Positions 34,701 through 47,202 of a DNA stretch of 64,000 bases are shown here, piece by piece. The translations under genes and the position numbers were made by a program. Under the pieces are notes generated by a model. That model was given only the letters and a program-made list of their open reading frames with translations. It was not told the DNA's origin and ran no database searches. Numbering within the stretch: the first letter of the stretch is position 1; each line of letters starts with the position of its first letter. This DNA comes from Oryzias latipes (lineage: Eukaryota > Chordata > Actinopteri > Beloniformes > Adrianichthyidae). Where the stretch lies: positions 6,367,307 through 6,431,306 of the forward strand of contig NC_019866.2 of assembly GCF_002234675.1 (NCBI RefSeq). Direction: 5' to 3'.

Positions 34701-37117
34701 TAAGGAAGAGTGCAGAGATAAGAGGGTTAAATGGCATCATTTAAAAATACAGACCGTTGCTGTCTGCTGAGGGTGCGTCATTATAGTGTTGAGAGTCCCC
34801 CTCCACCCACCTTTTCAGCCTAACACTTTTGGAATGAGCATCTTAAAGTGCAAAGGCCTGATAAGGGTATTATCACTTCTATAAGCCACACAAAGAGATG
34901 ACACAGCTCGGTTGCCAGATCTGCAACAAGACCACGAAAAAAAAAAAAAGCATTCACTTTTACAAATAAGCCCCTTCTATTCATTTCCATGCATCCACAT
35001 TGATGGATTCAAAAGAGGCGTTAGGGGTCATCCGTGGGTGTGGGCAGGATGTCCAATGTGTGTAAAATAGCCTCCCTCTGTCAAACCAACACAATCACCA
35101 GCTGTCCCTCCCACACTGATAATGAGGCCTTGTCCACTTCCCTTTCTTCACAACTGACAGCAGAGGGGACAAATAAAGTTATGTTGTTGTTTCCATCCAG
35201 ACCCCTAAGCAAGAGGCTGATTCTTCTCTGACAGTCGTACAAAAGCTGACCAGTCAGACGCCTTCACACCAAGACCACCCACCCGACCACAGCTTGTTCT
35301 GCCTGACAGCGTGGGGGTCAGTGCTCATTCAGTGCTGTTGGAGTCCATGCAGTACGCAAAAAAAATACACACAAACTGAAACATCGACACCTTACATACT
35401 GGGCCATACACACATGAAAAACAAAACACTGAATACAGAAGCAACAAGATGACCAAACTGGGCAAAGTCAAAATAAAGAGTCAAAACGTTACAGTCAGCA
35501 CGGTTCCAGTCAATTTCCCGAAGTGTTATTTGAGAAACACTGTGTTGCTGACCAAAAACAGCAACTGTTCTGGCTGCAGTTAAGATTTTATTTTGGCTCC
35601 TGACTGCTGAGGGGCCCGGGGCCCTCACTTCTGTAGCTCTCACTTATTGATGATGCATCATTGTTTAGTGAAAGGCAAACAGGCGTCAGAGCCTTTACAT
35701 TCTTAACAAGCAGAATTCACACAGAAAAAAAGAGAAAAAGCGTCAGAAGAAGAGAGGGGACATTTATTTTTATTATTAAAAATAGGTCAGAAGTTACCAA
35801 AAACTAATCTGCAAGCTATCCATGCCATGTGTTGAATGAGCAGAACTGCTCGACTGATTCTGACAAAGAGATTCTCAGCAGAAACTTCAACAACCATCAA
35901 CCATTCTGTCAGACAGAACTCAGACCTCCCCGTGGGCTTGAGATGGTGATAATTTGGTTGAGAAAGTCATTTCCTGTGGAGCTTGTGTTTTGTCTTCCTC
36001 GGTGCACTGACTCATATCTGATGCGCAATGAGAAATGACAGTCCTCATTTGCCTGTTTCACAGACGCACAACAGGAGTTCTTCTTCCTGCTTTTGAGCGT
36101 GCTACCACTGCAAGCTGAAGGGGCCACAGCTGATGAGGAGTTTTGACTTAAAGACCCCACAGAGAAGCTTTAAAAATAATAACAGTAAAGAAAAGTACAT
36201 CCAAGTTTTAAAATCTCAATAAACATAATGAGGTCAGAAATTTTTGCTTTGGGAGAGGGAAGCATTTGGTCAGTTTTGGAGTGGTGGGGTACCTGCAACT
36301 GTTCAGTAGGAAGCTGAGACAGATATAAAAGCAGACAGTAAAATATATTTTTCAGCGGAACCACAGGGAATTGCAGCGCCTTAATTTAGCATCTGCTTTG
36401 GGGACAGTCATCTGATCTAGTGTGTGCCATGTCCACATTCTCTGTTAAACTGAATTAAGAAAGAACGGTGACTGCGTGGAAAAACAGGCAAGATATTATT
36501 CAGCAAATTGGAAAATAATTCTTTTTTTAAGGGTTGTTCTGCTTATTCACATAAAAATAGCACAAAACAACAAATCTCTGTACATCTTGAACCCTAAGGC
36601 TTTCTAGTGACAGAAAAACTACAATTTAGACCACACACGTGGGAAGAACACAAACGATACTGGGGGATGTGAAGTTTCTAAACCTAGACTCGTCTTTCTG
36701 CTGTTTTGGACAGTAGGTACAGTTCTCTAACCTTTGCTCTGAGGGTTTCCTTCATACATGGAGTTACAAACATGAAGAGAAAGGAAGTTGGGAAAGCTGA
36801 ATGCTCTTTCTACCCACTTTTGTTTAGCCGGAACCCCACAAAGCGCATTACCGTTCCGTGCGCCAAGCGCTCCACAGTCATCCAAACAACCGACAACTTT
36901 AAATTAATAACACTGGTTCCAAGCACGTGCATAGTAGATCTAATATATATGATTACAAGAAGATTATCTGGATATTGCTGCAAAGCCTCTGAGCGTTTTT
37001 ATGCTCCATTCAGCAAACTCACCTGCCCAGTTCTTTGCCCACCAGCTCGTAATTAGCGCTGAACGGTTCCTTCCTTATCCTGGAGTTGATTTCTGTCACC
37101 TTCCCGTTTTTATTCAT
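28773..37117 (-). CDS. stk17a: Serine/threonine-protein kinase 17 (DRAK family, STK17A-like)
   Basis: Death-associated-protein-kinase-related kinase; the family promotes apoptosis and is often nuclear. Coding exons in gene order: 37117-37023, 34501-34289, 31522-31378, 30720-30594, 30502-30454, 30283-30104, 29046-28773 (stop TGA). All junctions keep phase, giving 360 aa. The N-terminus is [16 protein letters not shown]. The kinase domain spans about residues 24-285: glycine loop ELGRGKFAVV (29-38), ATP lysine K53 in AAKF, catalytic HLDLK (147-151, HLD rather than HRD as in DAP kinases), DFG (170-172), GTPEYVAPE. The tail (286-360) is Ser/Glu/Pro-rich and ends [26 protein letters not shown] and [13 protein letters not shown] resemble human STK17A more than STK17[11 protein letters not shown] resembles STK17B. 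It may be the fish stk17a-like paralogue rather than stk17a itself. Confidence 0.93.
29385..29595 (-). repeat. Family R1 element (reverse), stk17 intron 6
   Basis: TTTCTAATGAACTACTGTCG, then GCTAAAAACGGCATAATCAC and GATGATCGGAGTGGGTC are the reverse complement of the R1 5' half seen at 3.0, 14.28 and 44.5 kb. Confidence 0.7.
31523..34288. other. stk17 intron 2, no gene recognised
   Basis: AT-rich intron of about 2.8 kb with a G run at 32221-32231. No exon-like open frame with splice sites on either strand. Confidence 0.5.
34502..37022. other. stk17 intron 1, no gene recognised
   Basis: About 2.5 kb. No clear repeat family and no alternative first exon recognised. Confidence 0.45.
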
Positions 37118-37480
37118 TCTAGCTAGGTGGATTATTTGGCATAGAGGTCCAGCCGTTAGATAAAACGATGTAAGCACTATTTCACTGCTCCGCTCCAGTA
37201 AACGCTCGCATGATAACAGAAAGAAATGTGTTGGTGTGCGTCAGGAGGAGTCTGTTTGACACCAGCCGGGAGATCGTCCAGATTCAACGCGTTCCAATGA
37301 TGAAGGACTATGCGTAAACGCACGGCACAGTCGGTGCGCTGGATCAGTCTGTAAGCCACTACACATTCTCACAATAAACTCCCAGGCGTGACCAACCCCC
37401 TGCGCCTGACGCGCAGCGGCACAAGCCAATGGACTTGCTGAGCAGGCGGGACCAAGGAACAGCTTCTGCAGCTTTCCAAA
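37118..37480 (-). promoter_or_regulatory. stk17a: Probable stk17 promoter and 5' UTR
   Basis: Sequence directly upstream of the ATG is locally GC-richer, with several CpGs (GCGCCTGACGCGCAGCGGC, 37402-37420) and a CCAAT on the + strand at 37426-37430, about 310 bp before the start codon. No TATA box. The transcription start is not placed. Confidence 0.4.
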
Positions 37481-38654
37481 CATAAAGTCAACATTTTTTT
37501 TATCTTTCCTTTTTTATTTTAGTTTTTTCTCTAAGTACCACCAATATGTTTTGCGTAATTTTCCATTTCACCAAAAACAACAACACTGGTCATGTTTACG
37601 CACCAATTTACTACATATTTAGGAGTATGAGGCGTAATTGTTGGCATGTTTTTTTGGCTGCTCGCCCAGAACTTAAGCAGCAATGCAGGTGAGGCCTTAA
37701 CGTTGCACCCACAAATTTCACCCATGACCTAGAAGCCGTCCTGGGGGTACAAATCGTTCCCACCTAGCTTTGTCTTCCTCCTTATCGGTGAGAGAGCTGT
37801 TTTAAAAAAATAAATAAAAGAGAGAGAGAGAGTTGTTTTCTCTGTGCCAAACTGTTCACAAAACAAGTCATCATCACCAGAACTCGACTTACAGATCCAG
37901 GCTGGAATGTTCTGTGATTTGGAGTAAAGATGCTCTACAGGTTCTCCCTGCTCACTTACATAAGACAAAGAAGAAGACATTTGGTTATCTGAGGTCATGG
38001 CTGTAAACTTGGAAAGGGAATTACAGGAAGGACAGATGCAGTTTGAAGATATAAACACTGATAATCAGATTTTTTTCTTCTTGTTCTTGTTTGTTTGTTT
38101 TGTGAGTGAGGGGATTGTCGGGCAATTTAAAGGCGTTTTTGAGGAGAAAATTAGGAAAAGAAAGATTTAAAAAAATTATCTGGACTGAAACTCTTTGCCA
38201 CAAGTGTCCGTCCTGGAGGAGGAGGGTTTCAAGTTTAGTTTAGAAAGAATACGCCAATGATGGGTTGAGCCTCAAGGAAACTGAAATGGTTATGAGTTTT
38301 TACATCTTGTAAAAAATAACTAAATTCCAGAATGATTTGTTATACATCCTGATTATGAGTAGTAAAATATATCTTCTGGAAATCCTGAGATGTCTTTTAT
38401 CATCTTGATCCATTTGTCCATGCTTGATGGTTCCAGGGTTTGGCAGTATTAAACTTTGTAATTGTATTTTCTAAGTGTCACGCTTTGCTTGATTAACAAT
38501 GTTTGGAGGGAGACAAAAAAAACACGTTCCTTTTTGTCTAATTCGGCATTTTCTGATTTATTTGGTTAATGAGCTACTTTTTTGAGTATTCATTGTGTGG
38601 GATCATTGGAGATAACTGTTGATGGGAGTAAAGGGTAGGTTGGGTATTTCTTCT

Positions 38655-38742
38655 AGTTTTTGTTTTGAATTGTAAATCACTTTGAATTGCACAAGTAAGT
38701 ACCTTTTTTAAAAAAAAGTTTGATTTGATTTGATTTGATTCA
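38655..38742 (+). repeat. LINE/SINE-type 3' tail with TGATT tandem repeat
   Basis: GAATTGTAAATCACTTTGAA, followed by AAAGTTTGATTTGATTTGAT, the usual retroposon tail order in fish. Confidence 0.5.
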
Positions 38743-39292
38743 AAGATATAAGACAGAAAATAATTTCAAATTCTTCTGTTTTACACCAGAGAATACTTGG
38801 AAAATTGTTTCACTTAGCTTTTTTCCTCATAAATTCAGTGTAACCCAGAAGGGTTGTTTAGTTCTAAAACTGCATTAACGTTAAGTAACAGTATCTCATG
38901 TGTGATTCAATAAAACACATGAAACTGAAACTTCTTTTCCCATCATAAAAGTGCCTCATGATCCTGAACATTTAGAGTTATGTTTGTGCAGCCTGGATAA
39001 GGGGGAATACAGAGTAAAATAAAGATCCAGTGTCGCAAGTTTTATAGCCTAAAGGTTGATCACATTTCCATTTCTGAAAAAACAACAACAAAAATAGACG
39101 GCACAAAATTGATTGAATTTTAATCGTATTGCTGCTAAGTTAGTCCCAGCCGAGATCAGAGAATCTAAGAGTGACAGAGGTGGACTGGGCTTTCGCCAAT
39201 CAGTAGTGTGATTCAGCAAAGTTACATAATCTGTTACATCTCTTAAGATTTCTACCTTCTACCATCCGTCTCTGCCAGACATCCCATTAAAG

Positions 39293-39301
39293 CCAAGGTC
39301 A
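39293..39301 (+). promoter_or_regulatory. NR5A/ERR-type half-site in a non-repetitive block
   Basis: CCAAGGTCA is an exact match to the NR5A (SF-1/LRH-1) consensus YCAAGGYCA. It lies in a block (39.1-39.5 kb) without repeat features, about 16 kb upstream of hsd17b1. A 9-bp degenerate match can occur by chance about twice in a window this size, so support is weak. Confidence 0.2.
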
Positions 39302-39536
39302 CAGTTCAGGGGGACCACATTAGTGAAGGAGCTCTACCTGGCCCCAGAGACCTAATGAAAATGCATACCAGTGAATTAACCTGCCAGCCTGCAGTTAAAG
39401 CTAATGTAAATATGAGAAGTTCAGCAAAGACGCAAAACTTTCCTGGAACAACATATGCCTTGTTGGCGTCAGAAAACAGCTCCGGGTTTCTGTCAAGACC
39501 TGGATTATAAACTAACACCTGGTAGTATTCACCTAA

Positions 39537-39544
<8 letters not shown>

Positions 39545-39572
<28 letters not shown>
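39545..39572. repeat. (AT)n microsatellite
   Basis: Uninterrupted alternating AT over about 28 bp. Confidence 0.95.
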
Positions 39573-39576
<4 letters not shown>

Positions 39577-42547
39577 ACTGTATCTATTCTTTTATTGTTT
39601 TATGATCTAAAATATTTAAACAGTAAATCAGTGTTTGCTAACAGTTTAGTGCTGCTGTAAATAATAAACTTGCTTTATACTAATATACAATACAACATAG
39701 TGCCACTACTAACAACATTATTAAGCATAGACAAACCAAACAACTGTCTATTGAACACATTTGAAGATCTAGATAAGGTCATAAGTGAACGTCAGGAGAA
39801 AATTCCACACAAAGTGGAATAAGAAAACTCAAGTGCAAGCATTGATTTGCATTTAAACCCCATTAAATGAATGAATTAAAAACACAGAGAGTCTATTATT
39901 TGCATTTGTAAAGATGTCCATTTTCCCCAATGATTTTTTTTTACCTTTGCTATGCAAAATGTTATTTTTGTTATTAAAGTGCTTTTTAATCCGTAACTCC
40001 GTTGTTTTAAATGTTTGCTTTTGTTTCTTTATGAACCCCTTTCCCTCTTATCTCTTACTATAAACATTGACTGGGTGGAAAAATTTTAGGGAAATGTCTT
40101 ATTTTGGAAAATTAGCTTTGGAAATAAATGCAAATGGGAAAAATACAAATGTGTTAATTGTAGCTGAGAATAAAATACAAGTATTATATTAGACTTTATT
40201 TTGTGAAAAGGGCTATCCAAAAAGAAATGACAAAAGTCCATGCAGAGAATGATTGCTAGTTCTGTAAATTCTTTGTTTGTGGATCTTGGTAGTAAATCAA
40301 TGTTTACGCAGAGGGAGGATCTCATTTAATGAATGGCTTTAGACTGAGAAAAGCTACTTGGTAATCCCAGCTCAATCTAGAAGTGATCCCCGTCTTCTTT
40401 GTTTGCATGCACAGATTGTCATCACGCTTGTGTGTTGTGCAATTTGTAATTTTGCATGCAGCTGATGTCTTTACCTGACAGTTTCATGCTTTCACAACGA
40501 CAGATACTAATTTGCACAGTTGGAGAGCCTGTGTTTTACTACTCACAAGGTTGAAACCACCCATACAGAAGTCTAGTAAAATATATGATGGCAGTGTTTC
40601 ATTAAAACTACAAATGAATTGTTTGGGGCTTTAAGATTTTACCACACACCGGTGTGATCTGTAAACTGTTATGTGCAGCAGAAAAGCACTAAATGCAATC
40701 AAACAATCAAAAGTCCAAAAGCTCGAGGTGATTTGAAATCTCACCACACCACAAACGTCCTTGTGACATCTCTTTTTAGGATAGATTACCTGCTGTGAGT
40801 ATAAGAGAAAAAGACAAAAACAATGACCGCTGTGGTCAGGCAGGCCAGGGAGGAATCAAGTGGTGAACCGAATACCGGCACACAAAAGCCATTCACCTCA
40901 GGAGAGTAGGATGACATGCTGAGCTGACGCTTGTGTGGCATTAAAAGATCCTAATCCCTTTGGCAACAGAATAATACGCTGAAGCAAAGATAAAAATAAG
41001 TCATTAGAATAGCTCCAGAGCTGATTTCCTACTCTAAGAAGTAAACAAACTAGAAGGAGGAGTGAGTGGTCAGTACATCTTTTGGTTACTACGATGCAGT
41101 TCATTTTTAGTAAAGGACCCCTCTAATTCATTAAAAATCTTTCTCTGCACATGTTTTTCACATAAACAGTCCAGATTCTAGTGATCTTGTGCATGCTGGT
41201 GTTTTCCTTAGGCTTCAAATTTCCACCACAAGCAAATGCTGCTCCTAACCAACTTTTGAGGAACCAGTCTCCATTTTTCCAAATAAGTGCATCCCAGAGG
41301 GAGACAGACAAGGGCATTGGGAAGGATCTCGCCTTTTACACCCACAGATTGCAGTGAAGCATTTTCTCCCCACAAATATGATAAAAGATTCTTGCAGAAG
41401 GTTTTTTTTTTTTTTTTTCCATTTGATGCAGCAACGGTATTTTTCTTTTCTTTTTTTCTTGTGCAAACTGTGTGGGTTGGTGCAAAGTATGAAGACAGAA
41501 AAAAATAGCAGGATTAAAAGAAAAAAAATCAAACGCAAACTCTGTTCTCAGGTATACGCAGACGAAAAAATGTTGGCCACATCCTGCTCGTCTTCCTGGC
41601 AGTGTGAGCTTTGACTTCAGGGGAATGCGTAACTCTAGGTTTCTCGTGTCTGCAAATGCAAAATGATTTCCCAAGCAGTGATTACGGTCAATTTGGGTAA
41701 TTTTGCACAGCTGATAAAATCATCAGATTGTTTGATATTTTCAGTTAAAAAGTAAGTTTAGCTGGCTAACTGTGTGACGAAACACAGAGGAAATGTGTAA
41801 CTAGGTTGGCATAGATGCATGCAGAGTAAATGGTGCATCAAAGATTGTTGAGGGTGTGGAGGCGTTTCAACAGAAGCTCAGTCCTTATACACGACACAGA
41901 AGACCAGCTATGAAACTGGAAGGATTTTCTTAACCTCCGCTTATCATCAACTTAACTAGATCTAATTATGCATAAAAGGGGGAAAAATCCAATCTCTTTA
42001 AAATAACCTGAATCTCACAGAAAGGAGAACGTTTTGATTACCTTTTTAGATAAATGCAATTTTACTGGCCTCACTTGTGATTATCAATCAGAAGCTTATC
42101 TAATTGGGTTAAACACAACCTGTTTAATCAGCAGAATCACAGCGACACGCCAAAAGAATGCTGCTAAAGTCTGAAAGTAATAAAGATACTGATCTGCCAC
42201 AAGACAACTTTTCTGAGATTATTCAATAAGGCTTTGAGGAAAGTTGCCAAATTTAGCTTGGGGAATTTTAAAGAAATAAAAACATGACAGGGGAAATAAA
42301 TTATCTGATCTTATAGGAATATAAATATTTGATAAATATCTTATCAAATAGGAAAAACAAAAACGTACTTGGTAGCAGAGGTAAATGTTTAAATTGTGGC
42401 CTTGTTGGATTGTCATGCAATAATAAATCATGTCAGAAAAACTTCTATTCAAAAATTTAAGTTAAGAAACCATTATTGCCAAAAATTGTTGATTTTCTAA
42501 AGTTTAATTTCTACAAGTTAACTTTCCATTAGCAAATAGTAGTCTGA

Positions 42548-42945
42548 GTGTACTACAAGTATCCTCAACATTGCAGTCTGATTGTGGAAAATCTCCATTA
42601 ATAAGTCACATCTAACCCTTTTAGAATTTATTTTAATGCTTAGTAGTTGGTGGCATCTCATATTATCTTTTACTCATTTTATGGATTTCTTATCTGTCTT
42701 TTATGTATTTTGTTGCTTTGTGTCATTTTATGCGGCTCTATTTTAAGATGTTCTTGCTAATCTGCTCAATTTTGAAAGTTCCTCTATTTATATTTTTTAT
42801 CGTAAAGCACTTCGGTTCCCTGATGGTGTTGTGTGTTTCTATGTAAATAAAGTTATATTCATTCAGAAGTCATATTTAAGAAGATGCCTCTTAAACTCTC
42901 AAATTTTAGTACATTTGACACCTATATCTTTAGAAAATAGTTGTT
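42548..42945. repeat. Dispersed repeat split by a retroposon-like insertion
   Basis: AACATTGCAGTCTGATTGTGG (near 42569) and TATTTAAGAAGATGCCTCTT (near 42870) are close together in the related copy at 58.45 kb but about 250 bp apart here. The intervening piece ends with AAAGCACTTCGG and ATGTAAATAAAGTTATATTC, like a LINE/SINE tail. Confidence 0.5.
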
Positions 42946-43456
42946 TGTTTATCGTAAGTGTACTACAAGTATACTTAGTCCATACTAAAAGAGAAGCAGT
43001 ACTAACGGTTGACTTTTTTTATAAACTATCTATATTTTATAAACTTAAAATGTCCCAATGTACTCCGAACAAATCATCAGATATTATACATGTATTGTAT
43101 ACTTGCTAGAGTTATGTTCGACTGTACTTAATAAAGTAAACCTCAAGTGTAATACTTTTTGTTAGATGTTTCCTGACAGATCTTGGATATACTTTTTAGA
43201 ATCAAATCAAATGATATTTCCCAACATCTAAAGAAGATCAAAGTTAGTCATACAACTGCCCATATTTTGGTCCTTTTGTTTTCGAATGGATTTGCGGTTA
43301 AAAGGTGTGGCGTTTACTTTAAAGTCGTCCTTTGTTCCTCGTAAAGAAAACCTACACCCTTGGTTTTGGGTGCCACAATGTCACAATGGATTACACGGCC
43401 CGCTGAATACAGTGACAGCAGGCAGACGTGACCAAAGGTGATTCGAGCCACGGCAG

Positions 43457-43469
43457 AGGTCAAAGGTCA
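43457..43469 (+). promoter_or_regulatory. Perfect DR1 nuclear-receptor element
   Basis: AGGTCAAAGGTCA is an exact direct repeat of AGGTCA spaced by one base, the site type used by HNF4, RXR/PPAR and COUP-TF. It lies in a repeat-free, locally GC-richer stretch (about 43.40-43.57 kb). Function is inferred. Confidence 0.35.
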
Positions 43470-44473
43470 GGTTGCTGCTAATGATTACCTGGTGAAGCGT
43501 GCGGCCTCAGCTTGGTGTTTGTTTGTGTCGTCATGGTGACAGCTCAGCCTGCTGTTTAACACTGTCATGTCCTTGTTATGAAAAAAACAAACATTTCTGT
43601 TTTTGTGAGAGGACTAAAACAGATTGATTTTTTTGAGAATTTTTTCTCATACCTGTTGATGCTGAAAAGTAAATTACAAAGTAAATTAAAAAAAAATATA
43701 ATCTTTAACGTCTTCTGTAAAACATTTAGTTAACAGATTTTGACCATGGCTTACATTTGTCCTCCTAATTTGACTGAAAATACCACAAAAACAAATGTAG
43801 CATAGCAAGAACTTATATTTATTTGTAAAAAACAAAAACAAAAACACATAAAATTTGTTTTGGATATTGAATATTCTGAGATTTAAAGGTAATATAGTAG
43901 CCCAAGCATTTATTGAATTTAATCACCATTGTACCTGTTTCCACTGCATCAGAAATAGCCAAAGTTTTTTGCACGTTTAGGTTTTCTGTTTCTCATTCTT
44001 CTGTTGGCGCTGCTTCCTGACTCATTAGGTGACGTGGAGCCATCTGTGTTGCTTTGTTTTCCCTTTGAGACGTGACGTAAGGGGAGGAGACTTGGATCGA
44101 TGGTCAGATGCTTTGCCCTTTTATGCTGCAAATGTCACACTTCATGGCTTCTTTTTATTCATTCGTCAAGCAACCCATCCCTTTTTCCACACCTGTTGAA
44201 TCCTCTTCAGGGTCACATGGAGTTGGGAGCTGAACCCAGATGTCAGCCAGCAAAGGACAACGGAAAATAACAAAATATACACCAAAAAATACTATCAATT
44301 ACAAAGACACCAGATGTGCTTAGTTTTATGTTGTGTAATTTTTCTACATCATCTAAAAGTACTTATCACTGTTGGTAAAAACATAAAATATTGCGTTAAT
44401 TTGGGGGATAATTTAAATTAAACACACACAATAGAAAATAATCTTTATATCTTCTTTTAAAATATTTTGAGAA

Positions 44474-44830
44474 CGTTCCCAGTGATCTTTTTATTATGAA
44501 AAAAAAAAAATCCGACTAACATTTATTTTTCTACAACATAGTTTCTCCAAAGCGGCAGTAGTTCATTAGAAATTCACCTTTGAGTTATGGGCGGGACTTT
44601 TGGCACCTCCCATTTTCAGCGTACTTTCAATGTCAAATAACACTCTTTTTCAAACTGTATGTTCTCATATATTTGCTCCTAAATCACAGCAATTTGAATA
44701 AATAAATACTTAGAAAAGCAGTTTTTAAGCTTAGTTTTATCGATATATTTCCTGTATATTTAGAAAACTGCCACAAGAACATGTTAAAAACATTAAAAAC
44801 ACAATTTAATCAGAGTGAGACGTTAAAACG
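44474..44830 (+). repeat. Family R1 element, near complete
   Basis: CCAGTGATCTTTTTATTATG, then AAAGCGGCAGTAGTTCATTA, AACTGCCACAAGAACATGTT, and an end ATCAGAGTGAGACGTTAAA. Confidence 0.7.
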
Positions 44831-45057
44831 ACTAACGACAGATTTATTTACGGCTTGACACAACCTTTTTTTTTGCAGCTTTTAAAATTTCTTAAACTTT
44901 GTGATTATTGTGAACAAATGTGGAAATTATGCTTTTAAAAATATATATATTTTGTGATCCTGCTCAAAGAAGGCAACTTTTTTACTTTTTATTATTTGAT
45001 GGTGCTTTATTAAATTAAACAATTTGAATTGATTTCATAATTACAAAACAAGTCAAA

Positions 45058-45300
45058 AGGGGCTGCACGGCGGTGAGGTGGTTAGCTCTGTCGCATCACA
45101 GCGGGAAGGCCCTGCTGGTTTCGGTGTAGAACCGCCATGTTCATCTCGCGTGTGCGTGGGTTTTCTCCCGGCACGCTGGCCTCCTCCTGCAGTTCAAAAA
45201 CATGCGTCACAGTTAGGCATCCTTCAAGAGCATGTATCTGCCCCCTGTGATGTCCATGTGTATAAGAGGCTTGACTCTCAACGGGGCTCCTCATCAGTCA
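45058..45300 (+). repeat. tRNA-derived SINE-like fish repeat
   Basis: GGGGCTGCACGGCGGTGAGG, GTGGTTAGCTCTGTCGCATC, ACAGCGGGAAGGCCCTG and GCGTGGGTTTTCTCCCGGC follow the order of a very common fish repeat with an A-box-like head. The B-box region has decayed. Confidence 0.65.
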
Positions 45301-45949
45301 GAGCTCTGTCATGCAAAGATCTAACCATTCTTAACAATGTGAGGCTCAAAAGTAAAAATTATTTAAGAGGCTGGGATTGGAGGAAAGCACATAAACAACC
45401 AAAGATATCTCATGAGGATCCAAATCTCCCAGATCTGAATTTAAATCCAAACTGCAGCATTTTATAAAGCATTCTCCTCTGTGATAACTGTGCACTGAGA
45501 TCTGGACTCACATTGCTCAATATCCCGTGGCTTTGACTATTTCTATAAATTTATTTTGCCGAAAAGCCAAAACTTCGATAAAAAGAAGATACATCGACTA
45601 AAAGTTTAACTTCTTTGTTAAAACTGAAATAATATCATAAAAATAAATATTTTTGAAAAGACACTTGCAGATTGAAGTATGTCTGCAGTTTTGTCCCCAG
45701 AATGAAAGAGTCCAGGGTGAATTTACACAGTTTTAACCCTTCAACCCCACATCTATGACTATGCTGAGGGCGTTCCTTCATACTTTGATGAGCCACCTGC
45801 CTCTGACAAGCCCTCCTCTAATTCAAAAGCCTGAAACCCCACAAGTAAAGACAAGGATTACTGCCATCTGTTGGGTTTTAGCATAATCTGCCTAATCAAT
45901 TCCAAAGGTTTACTTCTGGTTTATAATGTTTCCACCTGTTTCATCTCAT

Positions 45950-46310
45950 CCAGTTTAAACACAAGCAGCGATTTTTATCACCCAGGCCACAAGGCTTATC
46001 TTCATTCGTAGCTTACTTTTTGTGACACACAGGCCTTCTTGTGTTAAGTGACCCTGAATTGTTTCTTTGTCTCTCCTCCTCCAATTGGGCGTAGCATCCT
46101 GCTGGAGTGGGGACGGTTGTGGCTGTGGGATGAGGATATTTGGTTCTGCGCTTCCATTCGCCTCGTTGGCCATAACTCTGATCTCAGTCGACGAGTTTCT
46201 CACACCCCTCAGTCCAGCTGGAAGACAGGAAACAACTGTCTGCGGCTGCGGGAGTCGCATTGTTGTGTCATGTGAACGTTGTGATGGCAATTGGCAAAAA
46301 AGCACGGGCT
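45950..46310. other. Unassigned GC-richer block open on both strands
   Basis: A minus frame of 116 codons and plus frames of 75 and 81 codons overlap in sequence of higher GC than its surroundings. I recognise neither product and see no convincing splice sites. It could be a decayed exon, a regulatory block or chance. Confidence 0.2.
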
Positions 46311-47081
46311 AAGCAGGAATGCAGCACGCAGATGGTGGATCTTAAGGAATCCCACTTCTGACGCAAGGTCAGGGAAGAGGAATCTGCTGCCGCATCCCTG
46401 TTAAATGAGAAGCAGCAGTGAAGACACATGAGATGTCTGCAAACTGAAATCCCCTTAACATTGAACTTAACAACCCCACGTCATTGTCTTTCTTGTGAAA
46501 AATACATGAAAAAAAATATATATATAAAATTTGTGGAAATTCCATCCTTTTGGTTTTTTAATTCCACTTGGTAATTGGTTAGCTTGTTTTGTTTAGCACA
46601 TATTTAAAGTTACATCTCTTTTCGCATAAAAATAAAAACTATATTTCGTTCCTTATTTGTAGAAATGTACACTTCTAGCTCTGGGAAATAGCCTACCAAC
46701 GTGAGGAAAGCAGTAAAAAGAGAGCCTTATATTTTTAACTGCCTGGAACGAATAATAAGGTATTTCTTGTTGGTTTATCCCCCCAATAAACCACTTTTCT
46801 TTATCCACAGTTTGTTTCAATTGTTGGAGTTTGCAAAGTTGCATGTAAAATTAGAACTAACACCTCCCAATAAATAGGCTAAATTATCCTTGCCCCAGCA
46901 CACCACAGAGAACAAGTTGGTACGGTCATCTTTTGGTCAAATAAATCATTTAGGTTTTTGTCGTCATGCTTTCATTATTTTCAAACCTGACAGTGACAAA
47001 GTTATAGAGACATAGTCTCAGGCTTACATTTAGATCCCAGATGCCAGCTCAGATGAGGAAAAGGATTTTATTTAGGAAATA

Positions 47082-47202
47082 ATCAGAAATGCGATTTTGA
47101 GCTTCATTGTCTTAATAAATGTCCTCCACCATCAGAAAAATGCCACAAGAACATGTCCAAAACACCAAAAAACCTGATTTTCACTAGAGTGAGTCTTTAA
47201 AG
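47082..47202 (+). repeat. Family R1 element, 3' half
   Basis: ATCAGAAATGCGATTTTGAG, GTCCTCCACCATCAGAAAAA and CACTAGAGTGAGTCTTTAAA; the end is an inverted match to the R1 start TTTAAAGACCCA. Confidence 0.7.

Larger units (their letters stand above)
37500..42540. other. Gene desert between stk17 and hsd17b1, part 1
   Basis: No splice-supported coding exon on either strand. Contents are AT-rich DNA, an (AT)n tract and a LINE-like tail. A non-repetitive block at about 39.1-39.5 kb is described separately. Confidence 0.5.

Noticed and set aside
43949-44131. 60-codon basic minus-strand frame
   Set aside because: Composition (Lys/Arg/Ser/Asn-rich) fits chance in AT-rich DNA; no splice sites or homology.
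45078-45467. 129-codon plus-strand open frame
   Set aside because: It starts inside the SINE-like repeat at 45058-45300, so the coding appearance is repeat-derived.
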